Below, in pieces: positions 7,930-16,011 of a stretch of 45,978 nucleotides of DNA. Source of the stretch: JBAYSY01 sp041675885 (GTDB lineage: Bacteria; Pseudomonadota; Alphaproteobacteria; Rhodobacterales; Rhodobacteraceae); contig JBAYSY010000023.1 in assembly GCA_041675885.1 (NCBI GenBank), forward strand, positions 1 through 45,978. The letters are read 5' to 3'. The translations under genes were made by a program, and so were the position numbers. The notes beneath the pieces are model-generated. The model was given only the letters and a program-made list of their open reading frames with translations, was not told the origin of the DNA and made no database searches. Within the stretch, counting starts at the first letter, position 1; each line of letters starts with the position of its first letter.

Positions 7930-8508
7930 TCACCATCGGCCTGTCACCCGCACCGACAGCGCGGCGAGACGGGCATCGACCAGCGCGCGCTCTGCCCCCG
8001 TCAAGCCTTGCGCGCGCGGGTAGCGCGGCGAAGCGCGGTCATCGAGCACCGGAACATCCCAGCCCGCCGTGGTGGCGAAGAACCGGGCCAGACCGTCGCG
8101 GCCGAATTCGCGCAGGAAGCCCTGTGCCACGGTGTCGAGATAGCTCAGCAGCACCGGATGCCGGGCCGAGGGCCTGGCCGCGCCATCCTCCGGCACCGCA
8201 TAGACCTGCACCGCCCGCCCGTCGCCGGTCACTACCGGGTGCCGCCGATAGGCGTATTCGCGCGCGTCGAGCGCGGCCCAGTCGCCGCCGGGCACCAGCG
8301 CCGCCAGCCCGTCGATCTCCACCCCCGCAGCGGGCTCGGCCGAAAGGAAGGCCACCGGCCGCAGCGCGGTATGCACCCAGACCCGCCGCCAGCCCGCAAG
8401 CCGGGCCGGACGGGCGCCGGGGTAGTCATGCGTTGCCCGGTTCACCAGACTGCCGTAGCCGAAGAAGGCGGGTTCCGCCGCGCTGCCGTCCATGCCGTCC
8501 CCATCCAT
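7930..8508 (-). CDS. Gamma-glutamylcyclotransferase family protein
   Basis: A 192-residue protein opening with FFGYGSLVNRATH, the substrate-cradle YGSL motif of the GGCT/ChaC/AIG2-like fold. Family members release 5-oxoproline from gamma-glutamyl compounds. The alternative ATG at 8493 would remove five residues; neither start has a strong Shine-Dalgarno sequence. The catalytic Glu of the fold is probably among the residues near DWAALDAREYAYRRH (about 85-100), but I cannot prove it without a structure alignment. The gene is divergent from the riboswitch-gcv operon, with 62 bases to the first aptamer. Confidence 0.82.
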   Translation of the reverse strand: MDGDGMDGSAAEPAFFGYGSLVNRATHDYPGARPARLAGWRRVWVHTALRPVAFLSAEPAAGVEIDGLAALVPGGDWAALDAREYAYRRHPVVTGDGRAVQVYAVPEDGAARPSARHPVLLSYLDTVAQGFLREFGRDGLARFFATTAGWDVPVLDDRASPRYPRAQGLTGAERALVDARLAALSVRVTGRW

Positions 8509-8570
8509 GCATCGTTTCCCCGCGCCCCCTTGCCAGCCCCGCTTCGGGCAGGCTAGAGGTTGGGCGTCAG

Positions 8571-8733
8571 GATCGGGAGAATCCGGCCGGGCCGCAAGCC
8601 CCGCCGGTGCCGAAGGAGCAACCGCCCCGGTAAACTCTCAGGCGCAAGGGACCGTTCTGGCGACAGACTCTGGAGAGAGGCGCGAAAGGGGGCGCCCGCC
8701 GAAGGGATAACGATCTCAGGCGAAAGGACAGAG
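8571..8733 (+). promoter_or_regulatory. Tandem glycine riboswitch (two aptamers)
   Basis: Aptamer 1 (8571-8657) carries the conserved GCCGAAGGAGCAACC and AACTCTCAGG segments, with P1 GATCGG pairing CCGTTC. Aptamer 2 (8668-8733) carries CTGGAGAGAGG, CCGCCGAAGGG and ATCTCAGGCGAAAGGACAG, with P1 CTCT (8668-8671) pairing AGAG (8730-8733). A short linker separates them. This is the classic gcv glycine riboswitch, in which two aptamers bind glycine and switch expression, usually on. It ends 85 bases before gcvT. Confidence 0.95.
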
Positions 8734-8746
8734 GGGGCATCGTTGC

Positions 8747-8796
8747 GCGGGGGCGCGGACCCCCGCCGGTCGCGGTGCCCGGGCCCTTCCGCCCGG
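8747..8796 (+). promoter_or_regulatory. Putative expression platform of the glycine riboswitch
   Basis: Two perfect hairpins lie between the second aptamer and gcvT: GCGGGGG (8747-8753) with CCCCCGC (8760-8766), and CCGGGC (8779-8784) with GCCCGG (8791-8796). Neither is followed by a U-tract. Control may therefore be translational or Rho-dependent rather than by intrinsic termination. The mechanism is inference. Confidence 0.4.
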
Positions 8797-8818
8797 CCGA
8801 TGAAGGGGAGGGGGCTGC

Positions 8819-9973
8819 ATGTCCGGCCCGGAACAAGACCTGGAACAAGACCTTGAACGACTGGGGCTTCACGAATTGCACACCGGCCTGGGGGCGCGGA
8901 TGGTGCCCTTCGCGGGCTACGAGATGCCGGTGCAATACCCCGCCGGGGTGATGAAGGAACACCTGCATTGCCGCGCCCGCGCCGGGCTGTTCGACGTGAG
9001 CCACATGGGGCAGGTGATCCTGCGCCCGAAGGGCGGGTTGGCGCTGGCCGAGGTGGCGGCGGCGCTTGAGACGCTGATGCCGGTCGATGTGCTGGGCCTC
9101 AAGGAGGGGCGGCAGCGCTACGGGCTGTTCACAACGCCGGAAGGCGGCATCCTCGACGACCTGATGTTCGCCAACCGGGGCGATCACTACCTCGTCGTGG
9201 TGAATGCCGCCTGCAAGGCGCAGGATCTTGCGCATATGCGCGCGCATCTGTCCGGTTCCTGCATGGTCGAGGAGGTCACCGGCCGGGCGCTCCTGGCGCT
9301 TCAGGGGCCGGAGGCCGGGGCGGTGCTGGCGCGGCTGGTGCCGGGCGCGGCCGACATGCACTTCATGGATATGGCCACGCATGACTGGCAGGGGGCGGAC
9401 CTGTGGATCTCGCGCTCGGGCTATACCGGCGAGGACGGGTTTGAAATATCCGTCCCCGACAACGCGGCGCGGGGTTTCGCCGAGGCGCTGCTGGCGATGG
9501 AGGAGGTCGCGCCGATCGGCCTCGGCGCCCGCGACAGCCTGCGGCTGGAGGCCGGGCTGTGCCTTTACGGCCACGACATCGACAGCACCACGACCCCGGC
9601 CGAGGCCGATCTGGGCTGGGCGATCCAGAAGGTGCGCCGCACCGGCGGCGCGCGCGCGGGCGGTTTTCCCGGCGCGGCGCGCATCCTTGCGGAACTGGCC
9701 GACGGCCCGGCCCGCCGCCGGGCGGGCCTGCGCCCCGAAGGCCGCGCCCCGATGCGCGAGGGCACCGCACTGTTCGCCGGGCCGGAAGGGGGCGTGCCCA
9801 TCGGCGCCGTCACTTCGGGCGGGTTCGGCCCCTCGGTCGAGGCGCCCGTCGCCATGGGCTACCTGCCCGCCGGCACGGAACCGGGCACCGTGGTCTATGG
9901 CGAGGTGCGCGGCAAGCGCCTGCCCGCCACCGTCGCGGCGCTGCCGTTCCGCCCCGCCAATTACAAACGCTGA
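8819..9973 (+). CDS. gcvT: Glycine cleavage system aminomethyltransferase (T-protein)
   Basis: A 384-residue T-protein. It takes the aminomethyl group from lipoylated H-protein and, with tetrahydrofolate, makes 5,10-methylene-THF and ammonia. Conserved segments include MVPFAGYEMPVQYP near residue 28, LFDVSHMGQV, the GRALLALQGP strand and SRSGYTGEDGFEI (about residues 198-210) of the folate-binding core. The ATG sits on a purine-rich AAGGGGAGGGGG. It is the first gene of a gcvT-gcvH-gcvP operon behind the glycine riboswitch; gcvH follows after 30 bases. The length is normal and nothing is missing. Confidence 0.96.
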   Translation: MSGPEQDLEQDLERLGLHELHTGLGARMVPFAGYEMPVQYPAGVMKEHLHCRARAGLFDVSHMGQVILRPKGGLALAEVAAALETLMPVDVLGLKEGRQRYGLFTTPEGGILDDLMFANRGDHYLVVVNAACKAQDLAHMRAHLSGSCMVEEVTGRALLALQGPEAGAVLARLVPGAADMHFMDMATHDWQGADLWISRSGYTGEDGFEISVPDNAARGFAEALLAMEEVAPIGLGARDSLRLEAGLCLYGHDIDSTTTPAEADLGWAIQKVRRTGGARAGGFPGAARILAELADGPARRRAGLRPEGRAPMREGTALFAGPEGGVPIGAVTSGGFGPSVEAPVAMGYLPAGTEPGTVVYGEVRGKRLPATVAALPFRPANYKR

Positions 9974-10003
9974 CCCCCGCAAACCGCCAAGGAGCGAAAA
10001 CCC

Positions 10004-10363
10004 ATGAAATACACCGAAGAACACGAGTGGCTGCGCGTCGAGGGCGATCTGGTCGTCGTCGGCATCACCGCCCATGCGGCCGAACAACTGGGTGACGTGG
10101 TGTTCGTCGAGCTGCCCGAACCCGGCACCCAGGTGGCGCGCGGCGACGAGGCGGTGGTGATCGAAAGCGTCAAGGCCGCGTCGGACATCCTCGCCCCGCT
10201 GGATGGCGAGATCGTCGCGGTGAACGATGCGGTGCCCGACACCCCGGGGATGGTGAACGAAGACCCGACCGGCGCCGCGTGGTTCTTCAAGATGAAGGTG
10301 GACGACCTGTCGGTGCTCGACGGGTTCATGACCGAAGACCAGTATAACGACATGATCGCCTGA
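10004..10363 (+). CDS. gcvH: Glycine cleavage system H-protein
   Basis: A 119-residue lipoyl carrier protein that shuttles the aminomethyl group between the P, T and L proteins. The lipoyl attachment lysine is Lys57 in the motif VIESVKAASD. The start has AAGGAG (CCAAGGAGCGAAAACCC). The gene lies 30 bases after gcvT and only 7 bases before gcvP, so the three are surely cotranscribed. The L-protein (lipoamide dehydrogenase) is not in the window and is probably shared with other dehydrogenase complexes. Confidence 0.97.
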   Translation: MKYTEEHEWLRVEGDLVVVGITAHAAEQLGDVVFVELPEPGTQVARGDEAVVIESVKAASDILAPLDGEIVAVNDAVPDTPGMVNEDPTGAAWFFKMKVDDLSVLDGFMTEDQYNDMIA

Positions 10364-10370
10364 GGTTCCC

Positions 10371-13241
10371 ATGACCTACACCCCCACGGCCTACGATCCC
10401 TACGACTTCGCCAACCGCCGCCATATCGGCCCCTCGCCCGCCGAGATGGAGGAGATGCTGAAGGCGGTGGGGGTGCGCGACCTTGACGATCTGATCGCCC
10501 AGACGGTGCCCGCCTCGATCCGGCAGGAGGAGCCGCTGGGCTGGGCGCCCTTGGCCGAGCACGAGTTGCTGGCGAAGATGCGCGAGGTCGCGGCGAAGAA
10601 CAAGGTGATGACCAGCCTGATCGGGCAGGGCTATTACGGCACCGTCACGCCCCCGGCGATCCAGCGCAACATCTTCGAGAACCCCGCCTGGTATACCGCC
10701 TATACCCCCTACCAGCCCGAGATCGCGCAGGGACGGCTGGAGGCGCTGCTGAACTTCCAGACCATGGTGGCGGATCTCACGGGCCTGCCGGTCGCCAACG
10801 CGTCCCTGCTCGACGAGGCCACGGCGGCGGCCGAGGCGATGGCGATGGCGCAGCGGGTGGCGAAGTCGAAGGCCGGGGCCTTTTTCGTCGATGAGAACTG
10901 CCACCCGCAGACCGTGGCGGTGATCCAGACCCGCGCCGCGCCCCTGGGCATCGAGGTGATCGTCGCCGCCCCCGAGGCGCTGGAGCCGGGCAATGTGTTC
11001 GGCGCGATCTTCCAGTATCCCGGCACCTACGGCGATGTGCGCGACTTTACCGCCCCCATCGCCGCGCTGCACGAGGCCAGGGCGGTGGCGGTCGTCGCGG
11101 CCGATCTGCTGGCGCTGTGCCTGCTGAAGGAACCCGGCGCGATGGGCGCCGATATCGCCGTGGGCTCGGCCCAGCGGTTCGGGGTGCCGATGGGCTACGG
11201 CGGGCCGCATGCCGCCTATATGTCCTGCCGCGACGAGATGAAACGCGCCATGCCGGGGCGGATCGTCGGCGTCTCGATCGACGCGCGCGGCAACATGGCG
11301 TATCGGCTGGCCTTGCAGACCCGCGAACAGCATATAAGGCGCGAAAAGGCGACCTCGAACGTCTGCACCGCGCAGGCGCTCTTGGCGGTCATGGCCTCGT
11401 TCTACGCGGTGTTCCACGGGCCGGTGGGCCTGCGGGCGATTGCCGAACGGGTGCATTTCAACACCGAACGGCTGGCCCGCGCGCTGAAGGCGGCGGGGGC
11501 CAGGGTCGCGCCCGAGGCGTTCTTCGACACGATCACGGTCGAGGTCGGCGTCGGCCAGGCCGGTATCCTTGCCGCCGCCCGGCAGGAGGGGCTGAACTTC
11601 CGCAAGATCGGCGGCGACCGGGTGGGGATCAGCCTTGACGAGACCACGAGCGAGGCGGTGATGCTCCGCGTGTTGCGCGCCTTCGGGATCGAGGGGGTGC
11701 CGCCGCATCGGGCGCATCTCGGCTTTCCCGAATCGATGCTGCGCGCCTCGGACTACCTGACCCATCCGGTCTTCCACATGAACCGGGCGGAATCCGAGAT
11801 GATGCGCTACATGCGCAGGCTTTCCGACCGCGACCTCGCGCTGGACCGGGCGATGATTCCGCTGGGTTCCTGCACCATGAAGCTGAACGCGGCGGCCGAG
11901 ATGATGCCGGTCAGCTGGCCCGAATTCGCCAGCCTGCATCCCTTCGCCCCCGCCGATCAGGCGCGGGGCTACCATGAGGTGATCGACGACCTTTCGGCCA
12001 AACTGTGCGAGATCACCGGCTATGACGCCTTCTCGATGCAGCCCAACTCGGGCGCGCAGGGGGAATATGCCGGGCTGCTGACGATTCAGGCCTATCATCG
12101 GTCGCGGGGCGAGGGCGGGCGCGACGTCTGCCTGATCCCGGTCTCGGCCCATGGCACCAACCCGGCCTCGGCGCAGATGTGCGGCATGCGGGTGGTGGTG
12201 GTGAAGTCGGCCCCGAACGGCGATATCGACCTCGACGATTTCCGCGACAAGGCGGCGGCGGCGGGCGAAAGGCTGGCGGCCTGCATGATCACCTATCCCT
12301 CGACCCATGGCGTGTTCGAGGAAACCGTGCGCGAGGTCTGCGCCATCACCCATGAGCACGGCGGACAGGTCTATATCGACGGGGCGAACCTGAACGCCAT
12401 GGTCGGGCTGGTGAAACCGGGCGAGATCGGCGGCGACGTGAGCCACCTGAACCTGCACAAGACCTTCGCCATCCCGCATGGCGGCGGCGGGCCGGGCATG
12501 GGGCCGATCGGGGTCAGGGCGCATCTGGTGCCCTTCCTGCCCGGCCATCCCGAGACCGGCGGGCCCGCGGGCACAAGCCCGCAAGACGAAAATCATCCAG
12601 GGCCGGTCTCGGCGGCGCCCTGGGGCTCGGCCTCGATCCTGCTGATTTCCTGGGCCTATTGCCTGATGATGGGCGGGCCGGGGCTGACGCAGGCGACGCG
12701 GGTGGCGATCCTGAATGCCAACTACATCGCCGCCCGGCTGCGCGGCGCCTATCAGGTGCTGTTCATGGGCAACAAGGGCCGGGTGGCGCATGAATGCATC
12801 CTCGACACAAGGCCCTTCGCCGAGGCGGGCGTGACGGTCGATGACATCGCCAAGCGGCTGATCGACAATGGCTTCCACGCGCCGACCATGAGCTGGCCGG
12901 TCGCGGGCACGCTGATGGTGGAACCGACGGAGAGCGAGACCAAGGCCGAGATCGACCGTTTCGTCACCGCGCTCCTCGCGATCCGCGAGGAGATCCGGGC
13001 GGTGGAGAAGGGCGAGATCGCGGCCGAGGCGAGCCCGCTGCGCCACGCGCCGCATACGGTCGAGGACCTGGTGGCCGACTGGACCCGCGCCTATCCGCGC
13101 GAGCAGGGCTGCTTTCCGCCGGGGGCGTTCCGGGTGGACAAGTACTGGCCGCCGGTCGGGCGGGTCGATAACGTCCATGGCGACCGCAACCTGATCTGCA
13201 CCTGTCCGCCGCTGGAGGATTACGTGGAGGCGGCGGAGTAG
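10371..13241 (+). CDS. gcvP: Glycine dehydrogenase, decarboxylating (P-protein)
   Basis: A 956-residue single-chain P-protein (not the split P1/P2 form). This PLP enzyme decarboxylates glycine and loads the aminomethyl group on H-protein. The PLP lysine is Lys697 in NLHKTFAIPHGGGGPGMG, whose glycine-rich loop follows at once. The N-terminal half begins with FANRRHIGPSPAEMEEML, typical of the family. It ends the gcv operon; a hairpin-bearing repeat that also occurs after the SelW-like gene follows 21 bases after the stop. Glycine made from betaine by a neighbouring catabolic route would be an input. Confidence 0.97.
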   Translation: MTYTPTAYDPYDFANRRHIGPSPAEMEEMLKAVGVRDLDDLIAQTVPASIRQEEPLGWAPLAEHELLAKMREVAAKNKVMTSLIGQGYYGTVTPPAIQRNIFENPAWYTAYTPYQPEIAQGRLEALLNFQTMVADLTGLPVANASLLDEATAAAEAMAMAQRVAKSKAGAFFVDENCHPQTVAVIQTRAAPLGIEVIVAAPEALEPGNVFGAIFQYPGTYGDVRDFTAPIAALHEARAVAVVAADLLALCLLKEPGAMGADIAVGSAQRFGVPMGYGGPHAAYMSCRDEMKRAMPGRIVGVSIDARGNMAYRLALQTREQHIRREKATSNVCTAQALLAVMASFYAVFHGPVGLRAIAERVHFNTERLARALKAAGARVAPEAFFDTITVEVGVGQAGILAAARQEGLNFRKIGGDRVGISLDETTSEAVMLRVLRAFGIEGVPPHRAHLGFPESMLRASDYLTHPVFHMNRAESEMMRYMRRLSDRDLALDRAMIPLGSCTMKLNAAAEMMPVSWPEFASLHPFAPADQARGYHEVIDDLSAKLCEITGYDAFSMQPNSGAQGEYAGLLTIQAYHRSRGEGGRDVCLIPVSAHGTNPASAQMCGMRVVVVKSAPNGDIDLDDFRDKAAAAGERLAACMITYPSTHGVFEETVREVCAITHEHGGQVYIDGANLNAMVGLVKPGEIGGDVSHLNLHKTFAIPHGGGGPGMGPIGVRAHLVPFLPGHPETGGPAGTSPQDENHPGPVSAAPWGSASILLISWAYCLMMGGPGLTQATRVAILNANYIAARLRGAYQVLFMGNKGRVAHECILDTRPFAEAGVTVDDIAKRLIDNGFHAPTMSWPVAGTLMVEPTESETKAEIDRFVTALLAIREEIRAVEKGEIAAEASPLRHAPHTVEDLVADWTRAYPREQGCFPPGAFRVDKYWPPVGRVDNVHGDRNLICTCPPLEDYVEAAE

Positions 13242-13262
13242 GTTCCGGGCGTCCGGTCTGGC

Positions 13263-13325
13263 GGAGAGCGCCGGGGGTTTCACACCCCCGGACCCCCGTG
13301 GAGTATTTTCTGCAAGATGAAAGAG
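13263..13325 (+). terminator. Repeat with terminator-like hairpin after gcvP
   Basis: The hairpin is CCGGGGG (13271-13277) with CCCCCGG (13285-13291). It is followed by ACCCCCGTGGAGTATTTTC and GCAAGATGAAAG. The 39 bases 13263-13301 are identical to 18924-18962, an exact intergenic duplicate about 5.7 kb away. The copy sits in the convergent gap before the DsrE-like gene. Confidence 0.65.
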
Positions 13326-13351
13326 GAAGCCGACCTGCTGTGGCGGTCGGG

Positions 13352-13792
13352 TCAGAACGACCAGAGCCGGGCGTCTTCGGCCAGCATCGCCCCGGCCATT
13401 TCCGGCGGCTGGGCCATGCCCACGCCTTCGATCAGCACGGTCTGGTCGGCGCCGAGGCCGGGCAGGTAGATTGCGCAGACCTCGACCTGGACCCCGCGCG
13501 CGATCAGCGCCTGAAGCATGCCTTGCGGGCTTGCGCCGCGCGGCGGCTGCGGTGCGGTGGCGGTTTCCGGGGCCTCGGCCAGCGCGATGTCGCCGCCGGG
13601 GCCGCACAGCAGCACCCGCGCGGCATGGCCCTGTTCCACCGCCTGGGTGGTCAGCACCATCGCCATGAGCTGGGTCTGGGCCTCGGGCGTCGTTATGACG
13701 GCGACCAGTTCGGGCTTGTCATCGGCGAGGGCGGGCAGCGCCAGTGCCGCGGTCAGCGCGGAGGCGAGGGCAAGCGGGCGGAAATGTCTCAT
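13352..13792 (-). CDS. Exported DsrE/DsrF-like protein
   Basis: A 146-residue protein with a cleavable signal (hydrophobic LALASALTAALALPALA, cleavage near residue 23). The mature domain resembles the DsrE/DsrF fold: KPELVAVITTPEAQTQLMAMVLTTQAVEQGHAARVLLCGPGGD, then GMLQALIARGVQVEVCAIYLPG, with Cys residues in both halves. Periplasmic members are annotated as DsrE-family or peroxiredoxin-like, but no activity is established. The ATG has AAGGAC upstream. It converges with gcvP and lies 159 bases downstream of the GlxA-type regulator on the same strand. The function is unknown; a sulfur-relay or redox role is only a family-level guess. Confidence 0.75.
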   Translation of the reverse strand: MRHFRPLALASALTAALALPALADDKPELVAVITTPEAQTQLMAMVLTTQAVEQGHAARVLLCGPGGDIALAEAPETATAPQPPRGASPQGMLQALIARGVQVEVCAIYLPGLGADQTVLIEGVGMAQPPEMAGAMLAEDARLWSF

Positions 13793-13951
13793 GGTCTGTC
13801 CTTCCGGTTCGGCCGGGCCGGTTCGCCCGGTGCGAGGATCATGGCGGACATATTCCGGATTTTCGATACGACCATATGCCGCGCAGCCGTGACGTGTGGT
13901 CGCGGCGTTCAGCCCCCGGGCCGGCCCCGTCTGAGAGACCGTTCGATAATT

Positions 13952-15031
13952 CTACGTCCTTCGGGCATCTGACGCGGTTTCCGCGCTTCCGGTGCTCATG
14001 TGCATTGAGCACACTCCGCTCCGGTTCTCGAAAACCATACCACCTGCCGCGCCGGAGCGAATTCTCGAACGGCCTCTGAGCGCCGAGGGGCTTTGCCCGA
14101 ACCGGGCGCGGAACGCCCGCGACAGCGCCGATTGCGAGCCGAAGCCGCAGCGCAGCGCCACTTCGGCCAGCGGGTGGGCGGTGTCGGCGATCATCCGCCG
14201 CGCCGCTTGCAGGCGCAATTCGCGGCCGCAGGCGCCGGGGGAAAGGCCAAGTTCGGCGCGGAACAGCCCTTCGAGCCGCCGCACCGACAGGCCGAGCGCG
14301 CGGGCGGTGGCGGCCACCGGCTCGGGCGCGTCGAGCCGCGCCTCCATCCGGGCGATGGCGGCGGCGACACGGGGTTCCGCCGCCAGCCGGGCGGGCGCGC
14401 TGACCTGCGGTTCGGCCCCGCTGCGTGGCGTGGTCAGGAAGGAATGCGCCACCTCCAGCGCCGGCGCCGCCCCGTGCCGGGCACGGATCAGGTGCAGCAT
14501 CAGGTCGGCCGCGGGCGCGGCCCCGCCCGCGGTGATGCGCGGCCCCGAGATCACGTAGCGGTCGGGCAGCACCTCGACGCCGGGATGGGCGGCGGCGAAA
14601 TCCTCCAGATCCTCCCAGTGCACCGTCGCCCGGTGGCCGTCGAGCAGCCCGGCGCGGGCCAGCACCCAGGGCCCGGCGTCGATGCCGATCAGCGCCCGGA
14701 ATCGCGGCGCCATCCGGCGCAATTCGCGGATCAGCGGGCGGGTCGCGACCTCGGCCTGCCGGTAGCCCGCGATCACCGCCAGCGCGTCCGCCCCCTCGGC
14801 CCGGGCGAGGGGGCCGTTTGAGGGCAGTTCGATGCCACAGGTCAGCGGCACCGCCCGCCCGTCATGCGACACCACCGTCCAGCGAAACCCGGCCCGGCCC
14901 AGATGCCGGTTGGCGCTGCGCATCGGGTCGAGCACCGAGGCCACTTCCAGTATCGAGGCGTCGGGCAGCACCAGCACCGCGATATGCAGCGGTGCGGTGG
15001 CGGGGGCGAAGATCGTTGCGCTTTGGGTCAT
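13952..15031 (-). CDS. cdhR: GlxA/CdhR-type AraC-family transcriptional regulator
   Basis: A 359-residue regulator. A DJ-1/PfpI-like (class I glutamine amidotransferase-like) sensor domain spans about residues 15-180, and a C-terminal AraC double helix-turn-helix about 225-325, including AARRMIADTAHPLAEVALRC and FGSQSALSRAFRARFGQSP. CdhR, which activates carnitine dehydrogenase genes in Pseudomonas, belongs to this subfamily. The position here, divergent from the carnitine genes with 71 bases between starts, makes the same role very likely. ATG 15031 is preferred over a TTG seven codons earlier; neither has a good Shine-Dalgarno sequence, so the start is uncertain. The symbol is by context. 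Confidence 0.85.
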   Translation of the reverse strand: MTQSATIFAPATAPLHIAVLVLPDASILEVASVLDPMRSANRHLGRAGFRWTVVSHDGRAVPLTCGIELPSNGPLARAEGADALAVIAGYRQAEVATRPLIRELRRMAPRFRALIGIDAGPWVLARAGLLDGHRATVHWEDLEDFAAAHPGVEVLPDRYVISGPRITAGGAAPAADLMLHLIRARHGAAPALEVAHSFLTTPRSGAEPQVSAPARLAAEPRVAAAIARMEARLDAPEPVAATARALGLSVRRLEGLFRAELGLSPGACGRELRLQAARRMIADTAHPLAEVALRCGFGSQSALSRAFRARFGQSPSALRGRSRIRSGAAGGMVFENRSGVCSMHMSTGSAETASDARRT

Positions 15032-15102
15032 GCAAACTGCGTAAATCGTCAAATCGCCCCGCGCAACCCTGCTATGGTCGGGGGCAAAGAGGAGGAACGC
15101 CG
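15032..15102. promoter_or_regulatory. Divergent control region of regulator and carnitine operon
   Basis: A 71-base gap between the two starts, with an AT-rich patch TGCGTAAATCGTCAAATC for this genome. An extended -10-like TGCTATGGT (15071-15078 region) precedes the BKACE gene, and AAGAGGAGGAA serves as its ribosome site. It is the logical site for CdhR-like binding; no operator palindrome is certain by eye. Confidence 0.4.
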
Positions 15103-16011
15103 ATGCCCCTGGCCATGAACCGCGAGGTTTTCATCACCTGCGCCGTCACCGGATCGGGCGGCACCCAGGACCGCAGCCCGCATGTGCCGCGCTCGCCCGC
15201 GCAGATCGCCGAATCGGCCATCGCCGCGGCCAAGGCGGGGGCGGCGGTGGTGCATTGCCACGTCCGCGACCCCGAGACCGGCCAGCCCGCCCGCGACCCG
15301 GCGCTGTATCGCGAGGTGACCGAGCGGATCAGGGACTCGGCGACCGACGTGGTGCTGAATCTGACCGCCGGGATGGGCGGCGATCTGGTGCTCGCGGGGA
15401 CCGAATCGGTGCTGCCCCCGGGGCCGGGCACCGACATGGCGGGCGCGGCCGAGCGGGTGGCGCATGTGGTCGAGTGCCGACCCGAGATCTGCACCCTCGA
15501 CTGCGGCACCATGAACTTCGCCGAGGCCGATTACGTCATGGTCAACACGCCGGGGATGCTGCGCGACATGGCGGCGCGGATGGCGGCCTCGGGCGTGCGG
15601 ATCGAGATCGAGGCCTTCGACACCGGCCACCTGTGGTTCGCGAAGCAACTGGTGCAGGAAGGCGTGATCCCCGCGCCGGTGCTGGTGCAGCTTTGCATGG
15701 GGGTGCCCTGGGGGGCGCCCGACGACCTCAATACCTATCTGGCGATGGTGAACAACGTGCCTGCCGACTGGCACTGGTCCGCCTTCGCGCTGGGCCGCCA
15801 CCAGATGCCCTATGTCGCGGCGGCGGTGCTGGCGGGCGGCAATGTGCGGGTGGGGCTGGAGGACAACCTCTGGCTGGGCAAGGGGGAGCTTGCGACCAAC
15901 GCGCAACTGGTGGAACGCGCCGTGACGATCATCGAGGCGCTGGGGGCGCGGGTGATCGGCCCGGACGAGGTGCGCGCGCGGCTGGGGCTGAGCAAGAGGG
16001 CGCCCCGATGA
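15103..16011 (+). CDS. BKACE family 3-dehydrocarnitine cleavage enzyme (CdhC type)
   Basis: A 302-residue beta-keto acid cleavage enzyme (former DUF849). These zinc enzymes use acetyl-CoA to cleave a beta-keto acid. For dehydrocarnitine they give acetoacetate and betainyl-CoA. Metal-binding His51 and His53 lie in VVHCHVRD, and the TIM-barrel segments LNLTAGMGG and GRHQMPY are present. The substrate is assigned from context: the next gene is carnitine dehydrogenase fused to a thioesterase, overlapping by ATGA. ATG 15103 follows AGGAGG. Other BKACE members act on 3-keto-5-aminohexanoate and similar acids, so the substrate rests on the operon. Confidence 0.9.
   Translation: MPLAMNREVFITCAVTGSGGTQDRSPHVPRSPAQIAESAIAAAKAGAAVVHCHVRDPETGQPARDPALYREVTERIRDSATDVVLNLTAGMGGDLVLAGTESVLPPGPGTDMAGAAERVAHVVECRPEICTLDCGTMNFAEADYVMVNTPGMLRDMAARMAASGVRIEIEAFDTGHLWFAKQLVQEGVIPAPVLVQLCMGVPWGAPDDLNTYLAMVNNVPADWHWSAFALGRHQMPYVAAAVLAGGNVRVGLEDNLWLGKGELATNAQLVERAVTIIEALGARVIGPDEVRARLGLSKRAPR

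Noticed and set aside
7478..8508. Broken or frameshifted genes in the small-gene region
   Set aside because: The PepSY-like and cyclotransferase genes are both complete, with plausible starts and full domains.
8747..8766. Intrinsic terminator of the glycine riboswitch
   Set aside because: The stem is perfect but no T-run follows, so I list it only as a possible expression platform.
10326..13607. A 1093-codon minus-strand open frame opposite gcvP
   Set aside because: Same antisense effect. The plus strand carries an intact P-protein with its PLP lysine, and the minus translation resembles nothing.
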